Assembly: GCF_020991275.1 (NCBI RefSeq)
Contig: NZ_JAJLQY010000012.1
Location: forward strand, 62,001 to 126,000
Direction of reading: 5' to 3'
Source: Actinocorallia sp. API 0066
GTDB taxonomy: Bacteria; Actinomycetota; Actinomycetes; Streptosporangiales; Streptosporangiaceae
Length of the DNA stretch: 64,000 nucleotides
Part shown: positions 26,161-34,466 of the stretch, piece after piece
How the letters are laid out: each line of letters begins with the position of its first letter
Position numbering within the stretch: the stretch's first letter is position 1
Program-made: the position numbers and the translations under genes
Notes under the pieces: model-generated
The model's database searches: none
What the model was told of the DNA's origin: nothing
The model's input: the letters and a program-made list of their open reading frames with translations, nothing else

Positions 26161-26762
26161 TGCCGCAGGGCAAACCGGAGAGCGTCCCGGACGACGGCCT
26201 GACCACCCGGCAGCGCCGCACCCAACCGCTGGTGATCGTGCACACCGGCCCCGGCAAGGGCAAGTCCACCGCCGCGTTCGGGCTCGCGCTGCGCGCCTGG
26301 AACCAGGGCTGGCCGGTCGGGGTGTTCCAGTTCGTCAAGTCGGCCAAGTGGCGGATCGGCGAGGAACGGGCGCTGCTCGCGCTCGGCGCCTCCGGCGAGG
26401 GCGCGCCGGTGGACTGGCACAAGATGGGCGAGGGCTGGTCCTGGATCCGCAAGAGCGGCAGCGACGAGGACCACGCCGCCGACGCCCGCGAGGGCTGGGC
26501 CCAGATCAAGCGCGACCTCGCCGCCGAGAAGTACGGCCTGTACGTCCTCGACGAGTTCACCTACCCGATGAAGTGGGGCTGGGTGGACGTCGAGGACGTG
26601 ATCGCCGCGCTCGCCGCCAGGACGGGCCGCCAGCACGTCGTCATCACCGGCCGGGACGCCGACCCGCGCCTCCTGGAGTTCGCCGACCTCGTCACCGAGA
26701 TGGCGAAGGTCAAGCACCCGATGGACCGCGGGCAGAAGGGGCAGAAGGGCATCGAGTGGTGA
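26160..26762 (+). CDS. cobO: Cob(I)yrinic acid a,c-diamide adenosyltransferase
   Basis: This 200-aa P-loop enzyme of the CobA/CobO/BtuR type moves the adenosyl group from ATP to Co(I), forming the Co-C bond. The Walker A variant GPGKGKSTAAFG is at about 35-46; other family marks are VGVFQFVKS, WSWIRKSGSDEDH, YVLDEFTYPMKWGW and HVVITGRDADPRLLEFADLVTEM. Length matches the family. The start ATG overlaps the chelatase stop (TGATG) and its stop overlaps cobB (GTGA), so it is inside a tightly coupled operon. Confidence 0.95.
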   Translation: MPQGKPESVPDDGLTTRQRRTQPLVIVHTGPGKGKSTAAFGLALRAWNQGWPVGVFQFVKSAKWRIGEERALLALGASGEGAPVDWHKMGEGWSWIRKSGSDEDHAADAREGWAQIKRDLAAEKYGLYVLDEFTYPMKWGWVDVEDVIAALAARTGRQHVVITGRDADPRLLEFADLVTEMAKVKHPMDRGQKGQKGIEW

Positions 26763-28096
26763 TCCCTCGCCTTGTCGTGGCCGCGGCCTCCTCGGGGGCT
26801 GGCAAGACGACGATCGCGACGGGCCTGATGGCCGCGCTCGCCGGGCGCGGCCTCGCCGTCTCCCCGCACAAGGTCGGCCCCGACTACATCGACCCCGGCT
26901 ACCACGCGCTGGCCACCGGGCTGCCCGGCCGCAACCTCGACCCGTTCCTCGTCGGCGAGGAGCGGGTGGCGCCGCTGTTCCGGCACGGCGCGCGCGGCGC
27001 CGACGTCGCCGTGGTCGAGGGCGTCATGGGACTGTTCGACGGGGCGGTCGGGCAGGGCGACTTCGCGTCCACCGCGCACGTGGCGCGGCTGCTGCGGGCG
27101 CCGGTCGTGCTCATCGTGGACTGCGCGTCGGCGGGCCGCTCGATCGCCGCGGCCGTGCACGGGTTCCTGACCTTCGACCCGGGCGGGCACGGACCGGTGT
27201 GGATCGGCGGCGTGGTGCTCAACCGGGTCGGCAGCGACCGGCACGAGGAGATCTGCCGGGCGGCGATGGCCGAACTGGGAGTGCCCGTGCTCGGCGTTGT
27301 ACGGCGCCACGAGGAGGTCGCGACCCCGTCCCGGCATCTGGGCCTCATCCCGGTGGCCGAACGCCGTCCGGACGCGCTCAGGGCCGTACGGCGGCTCGGC
27401 GCGATCGTCGAGGGGTCGTGCGACCTCGACGCGCTCCTCGCGCTGGCCCGCACCGCGCCCGCGCTCGACGGGCCCGCCTGGGCGCCGGAGGACGAGGTCG
27501 CGCGTTCGGCGGGGAACCCCGTCGTGGCGGTCGCGGGCGGCCCCGCGTTCACGTTCGGGTACGCCGAGCAGAGCGAACTGCTGGAGGCGGCGGGCGCGAC
27601 CGTCGTCCCGTTCGACCCGCTGCGCGACGAGGCGCTCCCGCCCGGCGCGCGCGCCCTCGTCATCGGCGGCGGCTTCCCCGAGATGTACGCCGCCGACCTG
27701 GGCGGCAACAAGCCCCTCATGGCCGAGATCGCCGGATTCGCCGGACCCGTCTACGCCGAGTGCGCCGGGATGCTCTACCTGGCCCGCGAACTCGACGGGA
27801 CCCCCATGTGCGGCGTCCTCGACGCGACGGCCGCGATGACACCCAAGCTGACCCTCGGCTACCGGCGCGCCGTCGCCGTCGCGGACTCGGCCGTGGCGCG
27901 GGTGGGGGAGCGGGTGCACGGGCATGAGTTCCACCGGACGGCGATGACACCGCCGCGTGGCACGACCCCCGCCTGGCAGTGGAGCCCCGACGGCCCCGAG
28001 GGGTTCGTCCACGGCGGTGTCCTCGCGTCCTACCTGCACCTGCACTGGGCGGGCGCCCCCCGCCTCCCGGAAAGGCTGGTGGCCGCATGCGCGTGA
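26759..28096 (+). CDS. cobB: Cobyrinate / hydrogenobyrinate a,c-diamide synthase
   Basis: The protein has 445 aa and amidates the a and c side chains of the ring with glutamine and ATP. The N-terminal half has the P-loop ASSGAGKTTIATGLMAAL, KVGPDYIDPGYH and VEGVMGLFDG. The C-terminal type 1 glutamine amidotransferase domain has VYAECAGMLYLA (nucleophile Cys) and VHGHEFH, with a His in FVHGGVLASYLHLHW near the end. The start is GTG 26759, overlapping cobO by 4 nt. Its end overlaps cobL by 10 nt. Confidence 0.95.
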   Translation: MIPRLVVAAASSGAGKTTIATGLMAALAGRGLAVSPHKVGPDYIDPGYHALATGLPGRNLDPFLVGEERVAPLFRHGARGADVAVVEGVMGLFDGAVGQGDFASTAHVARLLRAPVVLIVDCASAGRSIAAAVHGFLTFDPGGHGPVWIGGVVLNRVGSDRHEEICRAAMAELGVPVLGVVRRHEEVATPSRHLGLIPVAERRPDALRAVRRLGAIVEGSCDLDALLALARTAPALDGPAWAPEDEVARSAGNPVVAVAGGPAFTFGYAEQSELLEAAGATVVPFDPLRDEALPPGARALVIGGGFPEMYAADLGGNKPLMAEIAGFAGPVYAECAGMLYLARELDGTPMCGVLDATAAMTPKLTLGYRRAVAVADSAVARVGERVHGHEFHRTAMTPPRGTTPAWQWSPDGPEGFVHGGVLASYLHLHWAGAPRLPERLVAACA

Positions 28097-29277
28097 CGGT
28101 GATCGGCTACGACGGCACAGCCCCCGAGCCGGAAGCCCTGGCCCGGCTTGCGGAGGCCACCCTCATCGTCGGCGGGGCACGCCACCTCGCGGCGCTGCCT
28201 CCCCCCGAGGGGGTGCCGACGATCGTGCTGGGCCGACTCGCGCCCGCCCTGGACGAGTTGGACGCGCACGAAGGCCGTCCCGTCGTCCTGGCCAGCGGGG
28301 ATCCCGGCTTCTTCGGCATCGTGCGGGCGCTGCGGGAGCGCGGCCACACCCTTGAGGTGTTCGCGGCGCGCTCGTCCGTGTCGCTCGCCTTCGCGCGCGC
28401 GGGCATGTCCTGGGACGACGCCCTCGTCGTCTCCGCCAACGGACGCGACATCCGCCGTGCCGTCAACGCCTGCCGGGCCCACCCGAAGGTCGCGGTGCTC
28501 ACCGCGCCCGGAGCCGGGCCCGCCGAACTCGGCAGGGAGCTGCACCCGCAGACACCGCGCGCCTTCGTCGTCTGCGAGAACCTCGGGGCGCCGGACGAGC
28601 GGGTCGTCCGGGTCCGCCCCGCCGAGGCCACCACAAGGCCGTGGCGCGACCCGAACGTCGTCATCGTGTACGACCCGCGCAAGCCCGTCGGGCCCGCCGG
28701 GTGGATCGCAGGGGCGCGTCCCGGGCCGTCCGGGTGGGCGCTGCCGGAGAGTGAGTTCGAGTACCGCAACGGGCAGATCACCAAGGCGGAGACCCGCGCC
28801 TACATCCTGTCCAGGCTGGGCCCGCGTGTCGGCGACCTGGTGTGGGACATCGGCGCGGGCAGCGGCTCGGTCGCCATCGAGTGCGCCCGGCTGGGCGCCG
28901 CCGCGATCGCCGTGGAGCGCGACGAGGAGTCCTGCGCCCGCATCCGCCGCAACGTGCAGCGCCACGGCGTCAAGGTCGCCGTCTCCCGAGGCGAGTCCCC
29001 CGCCGTCCTCGACCACCTCCCCGAACCAGACGCGATCTTCGTAGGCGGCGGCGGCCTGAAGACCATCCAGGCATGCGCCCCCCGAGCCCTCCGAGCCATC
29101 ACCGTCTCCCTCGCCGCCATCGAACGCGTAGCCCCCGTCCTCGCCCTCCTCCGCGCCGAGGGCTACACCGCCGAAGCCGTCCAACTCTCCGCCTCCCGCC
29201 TCACCCCCCTCCCCGACGGCACCCACCGCCTCCACCCCACCAACCCCGTCTTCATCGCCTCCGGCACCCGCCCATGA
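28087..29277 (+). CDS. cobL: Precorrin-6Y C5,15-methyltransferase (decarboxylating), CobL/CbiET fusion
   Basis: This 396-aa two-domain enzyme starts at ATG 28087 inside the end of cobB. The N-terminal CbiE domain (about 1-200) is a tetrapyrrole methylase (VTVIGYDGTAPEPEA, VVLASGDPGFFGI). The C-terminal CbiT domain (about 215-396) is a class I SAM methyltransferase (FEYRNGQITKAETRAYILSRL, VWDIGAGSGSVAIECARL, IFVGGGG). Together they methylate C-5 and C-15 and decarboxylate the C-12 acetate. The last 75 codons use C in nearly every third position, in marked contrast to the G-rich next gene. ATGA overlap with cobE. Confidence 0.95.
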   Translation: MRVTVIGYDGTAPEPEALARLAEATLIVGGARHLAALPPPEGVPTIVLGRLAPALDELDAHEGRPVVLASGDPGFFGIVRALRERGHTLEVFAARSSVSLAFARAGMSWDDALVVSANGRDIRRAVNACRAHPKVAVLTAPGAGPAELGRELHPQTPRAFVVCENLGAPDERVVRVRPAEATTRPWRDPNVVIVYDPRKPVGPAGWIAGARPGPSGWALPESEFEYRNGQITKAETRAYILSRLGPRVGDLVWDIGAGSGSVAIECARLGAAAIAVERDEESCARIRRNVQRHGVKVAVSRGESPAVLDHLPEPDAIFVGGGGLKTIQACAPRALRAITVSLAAIERVAPVLALLRAEGYTAEAVQLSASRLTPLPDGTHRLHPTNPVFIASGTRP

Positions 29278-29693
29278 CCCGGTACGTGGTGGGGGTCGGG
29301 GCTCGGCGGGGGGTGGGGTTTGGGGAGGTGGACGGGTTGGTGGAGCGGGTGTTGGGGGAGGCCGGGATTTGTGCTGACGAGGTGGTGGCGGTGGGGACGG
29401 TTGAGGCTAAGGCGGGGGAGCGGGGGATCGTGCGGTTGGTGGAGGAACGGGGCTGGAGGCTGCTGATCTTCGGGGCCGCTACGCTTGCCGGGACACCGGG
29501 TGCGGCGTCCGGCGGCGCGGCGTCGCGGGCCGTCGGCACGGGCAGTGTGGCCGAGGCGGCGGCGCTCGCCGGGGCCGCCCGGCGCGGCGCGCACGGCCCG
29601 CCCACGGCCGCCGCGGAGGCCGTCCTGGTGGTGGCCAAGACGCGTTCGGCAGGGGCTACCGTGGCAGTGGCGCGGTTTAAGGAGGAGACGTGA
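29274..29693 (+). CDS. cobE: CobE / CbiG C-terminal-domain cobalamin biosynthesis protein
   Basis: The product is 139 aa, ATG 29274, overlapping cobL by ATGA. It starts VVGVGARRGV and contains VVAVGTVEAKAGERGIV, in line with the CbiG_C fold, then TGSVAEAAAL and TKSAG-like TRSAGATVAVA. In the aerobic pathway CobE is a small accessory protein of uncertain function that may hold hydrogenobyrinate or an early intermediate; in the anaerobic one it is part of CbiG. The first 60 codons are G-ending (GTG, GGG, CGG, TTG) where neighbours prefer C, a striking local shift. Confidence 0.85.
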   Translation: MTRYVVGVGARRGVGFGEVDGLVERVLGEAGICADEVVAVGTVEAKAGERGIVRLVEERGWRLLIFGAATLAGTPGAASGGAASRAVGTGSVAEAAALAGAARRGAHGPPTAAAEAVLVVAKTRSAGATVAVARFKEET

Positions 29694-30280
29694 TGAACGT
29701 GCGGCAGCCGCACCCGATCGAGGCCGCCTCGTACGAGATCCTCCGGTCCCGGGTCGACCTGTCGCCGATGCCGCCGCTGTGGCGGGCGGTGGCCGAACGG
29801 ATCATCCACACGAGCGCCGACCTGGAGTACGCCGTCGACCTCGTCACCGACGAGCGGCACCTGCGGCGCGGCTTCGACGCGCTGCGCGCGGGCGCCCCGA
29901 TCGTCACCGACGTGCCCGCCGTCGCCGCCGGGATAGCCGAGCGCCAGGCCGTCTGCCCGATCGACGACCCGGCCGCCGTCCGGATGGCCAAGGCCGCCGG
30001 GATCACCCGGTCCGCCGCCGCCGTGCGGCTCGCCTACTCCGAGGTCGGCCCCGGCGCCGTGTGGGTCGTGGGCAGCGCCTCCAGCGCCCTTGAGGAGCTG
30101 ATCCTGCGCGGGGTGCGGCCGAGCCTCGTCGTGGGCATGCCCGTCGGGTTCGTGGGCGCCGCCGAGGCCAAGGCCAAACTGCGCGGCAGCGGGCTCCCGC
30201 AGGTCAGCAACGTGTCCGAGAAGGGCGGCGCGACCGTCGCCGCGGCCGCGGTCAACGCCCTCTTGTTCTTCCAGCCCTGA
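29693..30280 (+). CDS. cobH: Precorrin-8X methylmutase
   Basis: The protein has 195 aa and moves the methyl group from C-11 to C-12 to yield hydrogenobyrinate. Family marks: EAASYEILRSRVDL, the catalytic His in ERIIHTSADLEY (about 41), GAPIVTDVPAVAAG, GSASSALEELI, GMPVGFVGAAEAK. The start is ATG 29693 (GTG 29690 directly before is also possible) with GGAGGAG at 29681. Length is slightly below the usual 205-215 aa. It overlaps the cobE stop. Confidence 0.94.
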   Translation: MNVRQPHPIEAASYEILRSRVDLSPMPPLWRAVAERIIHTSADLEYAVDLVTDERHLRRGFDALRAGAPIVTDVPAVAAGIAERQAVCPIDDPAAVRMAKAAGITRSAAAVRLAYSEVGPGAVWVVGSASSALEELILRGVRPSLVVGMPVGFVGAAEAKAKLRGSGLPQVSNVSEKGGATVAAAAVNALLFFQP

Positions 30281-30281
30281 G

Positions 30282-31331
30282 ATGCCGGCCCAACAGCGGC
30301 CCCCGGTGGGGTCTCCTTTCCCCGACGTTCTGGACCTCGGGCACCACGGGGACGCCGAGGTGGGCGCGGGCCTCGCCGACTTCGCGGTGAACGTGCGGGC
30401 CGACACGCCCCCGCGCTGGCTCGCGGAGATCGTCGCGGAGTCCCTGACGCGGATCGCCGCCTACCCGGACTCCTCGCGCGCGCGCTCCGCCGTCGCCCGC
30501 AGGCATGGAAGACGGGACGGAGAGGTGCTGCTCACCTCCGGGGCCGCCGAGGCGTTCGTCCTCCTCGCCCGTGTCCTACGGCCGCGTAAGGCCGTCGTGG
30601 TGCATCCGCAGTTCACCGAGCCCGAGGCGGCGTTGCGCGCGGCGGGCCACGAGGTCCACCGGGTGGTCCTCTCTGGAGCCTTCGCCTTCGACGCGTGCCT
30701 TGTCCCCGACGACGCCGACCTCGTCATGATCGGCAACCCCACGAACCCCACGTCGGTGCTCCACCCGGCGGCCGGGATCCGCGCCCTCCTGCGGCCCGGA
30801 AGGACGGTCGTCGTGGACGAGGCGTTCATGGACTGCGTCCCCGGCGAGCCCGAGAGCCTGGCCGGTGACGGCCGCGTCGTCGTCCTGCGCAGCCTCACCA
30901 AGACCTGGGGCCTGGCGGGCCTGCGCGCCGGGTACGTGCTCGCGCCCGAACCCCTGGTCGGCGCGCTGGCCGCCGCGCAGCCCCTCTGGGCCGTCTCCAC
31001 GCCCGCGCTCGCCGCGATCGAGGCGTGCATGGGCGAGCGGGCCGCCGCCGAGACCGGCCGCTGGGCCGCCGAACTCACCGCCCACCGCGCCTACCTCACC
31101 GACGGCCTGCTTGCGCTCGGCCTGCACGTCGTGCCCGGTGCCAGCGCCTCGTTCGTGTGCGCGCGGGCGGGCGACGGAGTACGCGACGCCCTGCGCGCCG
31201 AGGGGTTCGCGGTAAGGCGCGGCGACACCTTCCCCGGCCTGGGTCCGGAGTGGATCAGGGTCGCCGTCCGCACGCCCGAGGCGACCGACCCCCTCCTCAC
31301 CACCCTTGCCCGGATCCTGTCGGTTTCTTAG
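30282..31331 (+). CDS. cobC: Threonine-phosphate decarboxylase-like aminotransferase CobC
   Basis: The product is 349 aa, ATG 30282, just 1 bp after the cobH stop. It is a fold type I PLP enzyme: LLTSGAAEAFVLLAR (PLP phosphate-binding), VMIGNPTNPTSVLHP (Asn), VVDEAFMDC (Asp), SLTKTWGLAGLRAGY (Schiff-base Lys and Arg). It decarboxylates L-threonine phosphate to (R)-1-amino-2-propanol phosphate, the linker of the nucleotide loop added by CobD. A histidinol-phosphate aminotransferase role is unlikely from the context. Confidence 0.92.
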   Translation: MPAQQRPPVGSPFPDVLDLGHHGDAEVGAGLADFAVNVRADTPPRWLAEIVAESLTRIAAYPDSSRARSAVARRHGRRDGEVLLTSGAAEAFVLLARVLRPRKAVVVHPQFTEPEAALRAAGHEVHRVVLSGAFAFDACLVPDDADLVMIGNPTNPTSVLHPAAGIRALLRPGRTVVVDEAFMDCVPGEPESLAGDGRVVVLRSLTKTWGLAGLRAGYVLAPEPLVGALAAAQPLWAVSTPALAAIEACMGERAAAETGRWAAELTAHRAYLTDGLLALGLHVVPGASASFVCARAGDGVRDALRAEGFAVRRGDTFPGLGPEWIRVAVRTPEATDPLLTTLARILSVS

Positions 31332-31464
31332 GTTTCCTTCCAGGAAAGTCACGATCGTTGGCTGAAGCCCCCTTGTGGCGGGCGCGGCTCTCCCGGCCGA
31401 GTACCTTTGTCCCAGCAGCCTGGCCGACCTCATGGTCCAGCAGCAGCCGCCGAAGTTTCTGCAG

Positions 31465-32715
31465 ATGGGAAGCCCGCAGGTGCCGCCTTATCTCCTGGGA
31501 CTGCGTCTCACCGGACGCCGTGTCGTCGTCGTGGGCGGCGGCAGGGTGGCGCAGCGGCGCGTCCCGACCCTGCTCGCCGCCGGCGCGTCCGTCGAGCTCG
31601 TCGCGCCGGAGATCACACCGTCCCTGGAGGGCCTGCGCGACCGCCTCGCCGCCTGGCACCCGCGCCCCTACCGCACCGGCGACCTCGACGGCGCCTGGCT
31701 CGTCCAGGCGTGCACCGACGACCCCGCCGTCAACGGGCTCGTCGCGGCCGACGCCGAGGCCGCCCGGATCTGGTGCGTGCGCGCCGACGACGCCGAGGCG
31801 TCCGCCGCCTGGACCCCCGCCACCGGCTACGTCGGCGAGACCACCGTCGGCGTCACCAGCGACGGCGACCCCGCCCGCTCGGCCGGCATCCGCGACGCGA
31901 TCGTGGACGGCCTGCGCGACGCCACCCTGAAGGCCCGCCACTCCCGGCACAAGCCGACCGGCGTCGCCCTCGTCGGAGGCGGCCCCGGCGACCCCGGCCT
32001 CATCACGGTGCGCGGTAAGCAGCTCCTCGCCCAGGCCGACGTGGTGGTCGCCGACCGGCTCGCGCCCAGCGTCCTCCTCGACGAGCTCGCCCCCGACGTC
32101 GAGGTGATCGACGCCGCCAAGATCCCCTACGGCAGGGCGCTGCACCAGGACAAGATCAACGAGCTGCTCGTGGAGCACGCCAAACAAGGCAAGTTCGTCG
32201 TACGGCTCAAGGGAGGCGACAACTTCGTCTTCGGCCGCGGAGGCGAAGAGGCGATCTACTGCGCCGCGCAGGGCGTGCCCGTCACGGTCGTGCCCGGCAT
32301 CAGCAGCTCCATCGCCGCCCCCGGCGCGGCGGGTGTCCCCGTGACGCACCGGGGCGTCTCCCAGGAGTTCCACGTCGTCTCCGCGCACGTGCCTCCCGGC
32401 CACCCCGACTCGACCGTCGACTGGGAGGTCCTCGCCCGGAACGGGGGAACTCTCGTGCTGATGATGGCCGTCGAGCGGATGCGCCTGATAGCTGACGCTC
32501 TCATGCGCTATGGTCGTGCGACTGACACACCTGTGGCAGTCATCCAGGACGGCACCCTCCCGGGCCAGCGAGCGGTTTTCGCCACGCTGGGCACCGTGGC
32601 GGACGAGATGACGGCGCACGGGGTGCGGCCACCGGCGATCGTGGTCGTCGGCGAGGTCGTACGCGTGGCAGCACAGATGGGCAACCTGACGGCGGATATA
32701 GGGCGGGATCCGTGA
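31465..32715 (+). CDS. cobA: CysG-like precorrin-2 dehydrogenase / uroporphyrinogen-III C-methyltransferase
   Basis: The protein has about 416 aa. The N-terminal half is a siroheme-synthase-type NAD-binding domain (LTGRRVVVVGGGRVAQRRVPTLLAAGA; then a CTDDPAVNGLV segment). The C-terminal half is SUMT (VGGGPGDPGLITVRG, RLKGGDNFVFGRGGEE, PVTVVPGISSSIAAPGAAGVPVTHRG). It methylates uroporphyrinogen III at C-2 and C-7 to give precorrin-2, the branch to cobalamin and siroheme. The motif GGDPF has Asn for Pro. No start has a good ribosome-binding site: 31465 gives the usual length, with 31432 and GTG 31375 as alternatives. A 101-133 bp gap after cobC, and an inverted TTTCCT/AGGAAA at 31333-31347, leave room for an internal promoter. 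Confidence 0.93.
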   Translation: MGSPQVPPYLLGLRLTGRRVVVVGGGRVAQRRVPTLLAAGASVELVAPEITPSLEGLRDRLAAWHPRPYRTGDLDGAWLVQACTDDPAVNGLVAADAEAARIWCVRADDAEASAAWTPATGYVGETTVGVTSDGDPARSAGIRDAIVDGLRDATLKARHSRHKPTGVALVGGGPGDPGLITVRGKQLLAQADVVVADRLAPSVLLDELAPDVEVIDAAKIPYGRALHQDKINELLVEHAKQGKFVVRLKGGDNFVFGRGGEEAIYCAAQGVPVTVVPGISSSIAAPGAAGVPVTHRGVSQEFHVVSAHVPPGHPDSTVDWEVLARNGGTLVLMMAVERMRLIADALMRYGRATDTPVAVIQDGTLPGQRAVFATLGTVADEMTAHGVRPPAIVVVGEVVRVAAQMGNLTADIGRDP

Positions 32716-34466
32716 CCTCCCCGGCGGACCAGAGCGCACGGCGCGACGGCTTGATCTCCGCGTCGGCCGAAGGACCGGTCCCCTTGGGCCGCGTCCTGGT
32801 AGACCTGCGCGACCAGATCGACGCACTGCGGTTCACTCTCGATGTCCCCGGGGCCGACGCCGCCGCCGTGGCCGCGCGGGAGATCCGCGACCAGCTCGAC
32901 GACTACGTGCTGCCCCGGGTGCGCGCCGCGGCCACGCCGCTGCTGGCCGTCCTGGGCGGCTCCACCGGCGCGGGCAAGTCCACCCTGGTGAACTCGCTGG
33001 TCGGCGCGCGGGTCTCCGGCACCGGCGTGCTCCGCCCCACCACGTCCAGCCCCATCCTCGTCTGCCACCCCGAGAACTTCGACTGGTTCATGGGCACCGA
33101 CGAGCGGCCCCCCGGCGTGCTGCCGACGATGGGCCGGGTCGAGGGGCCCGCGCCCGACGCCGTCGTGGGCGACCAGCTCGTCGTGATCCGTACCGAGGCC
33201 GTCCCGCGCGGCCTCGCCGTCCTGGACAGCCCCGACTTCGACTCGCTGTTCGAGGACCACTACGGGTTCGCCACAAAGCTCATGGCCGCCGCCGACCTGT
33301 GGATCTGCGTCACCACCGCCGCCCGGTACGCCGACGCCCAGGTCTGGAAGATGCTGGAGCGCGCGCGCGAGCAGGGCGCCACCCTCGGCGTCGTGCTGTC
33401 GCGTGTGCAGCCCGGCGGAGGCGAGGAGATCGCCGAGCACTTCGCCGAGATGCTGGACGAACGCGACTTCGGCGTCGCCCCCCGCTTCACCATCCCCGAG
33501 ACGACGATCACCGACTCGCGCCTTCCCGAGGACGACATCGCCACGATCCGGGCATGGCTGATGGAGCTGGTGGACGACCTGGAGGCCCGTGACGAGGTCA
33601 TCGCCGAGACCCTCGGCGGTGTCCTGGACAGCTTCCGGGTGCGTATCCCGCAGCTGGCCAAGCAGATCGAGGAGCAGGTCGACCGCCGTGACCTGCTCGC
33701 CCGCGAGGTCGAGGCCGCCTACTCCACCGCCCTCGCCGAACTGGACGAGGCGACCCGCAACGGCGCCCTCCTCCAGGGCGAGGTCCTGGCCCGCTGGCAG
33801 GACTTCGCCGGAACCGGCGACCTGCTGCGCGCCCTGCACCTGCGCCGCGGCAAGGACGCCCCCAAGGGCTCGCGCCGCCGCCACACCGCGCCCCGGGTGC
33901 GGGCGCTCAAGGGCGCGCTGCGCTCCGGCCTCGAAGCGCTGATCCTCGCCGGCGCCGAGCAGGGCGCCGAGCAGGCCGTCACCCGCTGGCAGGCCGACCC
34001 GGCCGGCGTGCACGTGCTCGGCGACATGGCCGAGCAGCTCGGCCACGTCTCGCCCGAGCTGTCCCGGCGGATCACCCGCGCGGTCAGCGCCTGGCAGGAC
34101 CACGTGCTGGAGCTGGTGCGCACCGAGGGAGTGATCAAGCGGTCCATAGCCAAGCTCGTCTCCTTCGACGAGGAGGCGTTGTCCGTCGTGCTCATGGTCG
34201 GGATCTTCGGCTACGGCACCAGCGACGTCGTCGTTGAGGGCGGCACCAGCGCGGTGCCGCAGCGGCTGCTGAAGTCGCTGTTCGGGCCCGAGTCGCTGCG
34301 CGGCATGAGCGCCAAGGCCAAGGCCGACCTGCGCAGCCGGATCACCATGCTGTTCGACGAGGAGAGCCTGCGTTTCCACGCGGCACTCGACCAGGCCGAC
34401 ATCCCCGACGAAAGCCTGGCCGTCGCCCTCTACCAGGCCACGTACAACCTGGAGGTCGCCCGGTGA
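32712..34466 (+). CDS. Dynamin-like GTPase (DynA-like)
   Basis: The protein has 584 aa from GTG 32712, overlapping the cobA stop by 4 nt. The GTPase domain has G1 GGSTGAGKSTLVNSL (about 81-95), G2-region RPTTSSPILV, G3 DSPDFDS (about 174-180) and a long helical region after about 300, in dynamin-superfamily fashion. No clear membrane anchor is present, although VVLMVGIFGYG (about 495) is hydrophobic. In Streptomyces a pair of such proteins, DynA and DynB, stabilises FtsZ rings during sporulation septation; the tandem order here matches. The assignment is by architecture and context. Coupled by GTGA to the next gene. Confidence 0.82.
   Translation: MTSPADQSARRDGLISASAEGPVPLGRVLVDLRDQIDALRFTLDVPGADAAAVAAREIRDQLDDYVLPRVRAAATPLLAVLGGSTGAGKSTLVNSLVGARVSGTGVLRPTTSSPILVCHPENFDWFMGTDERPPGVLPTMGRVEGPAPDAVVGDQLVVIRTEAVPRGLAVLDSPDFDSLFEDHYGFATKLMAAADLWICVTTAARYADAQVWKMLERAREQGATLGVVLSRVQPGGGEEIAEHFAEMLDERDFGVAPRFTIPETTITDSRLPEDDIATIRAWLMELVDDLEARDEVIAETLGGVLDSFRVRIPQLAKQIEEQVDRRDLLAREVEAAYSTALAELDEATRNGALLQGEVLARWQDFAGTGDLLRALHLRRGKDAPKGSRRRHTAPRVRALKGALRSGLEALILAGAEQGAEQAVTRWQADPAGVHVLGDMAEQLGHVSPELSRRITRAVSAWQDHVLELVRTEGVIKRSIAKLVSFDEEALSVVLMVGIFGYGTSDVVVEGGTSAVPQRLLKSLFGPESLRGMSAKAKADLRSRITMLFDEESLRFHAALDQADIPDESLAVALYQATYNLEVAR

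Noticed and set aside
31333-31347. TTTCCT-AGGAAA hairpin as a terminator after cobC
   Set aside because: Only 6 bp and AT-rich without a T-run; more likely chance or part of a promoter region.
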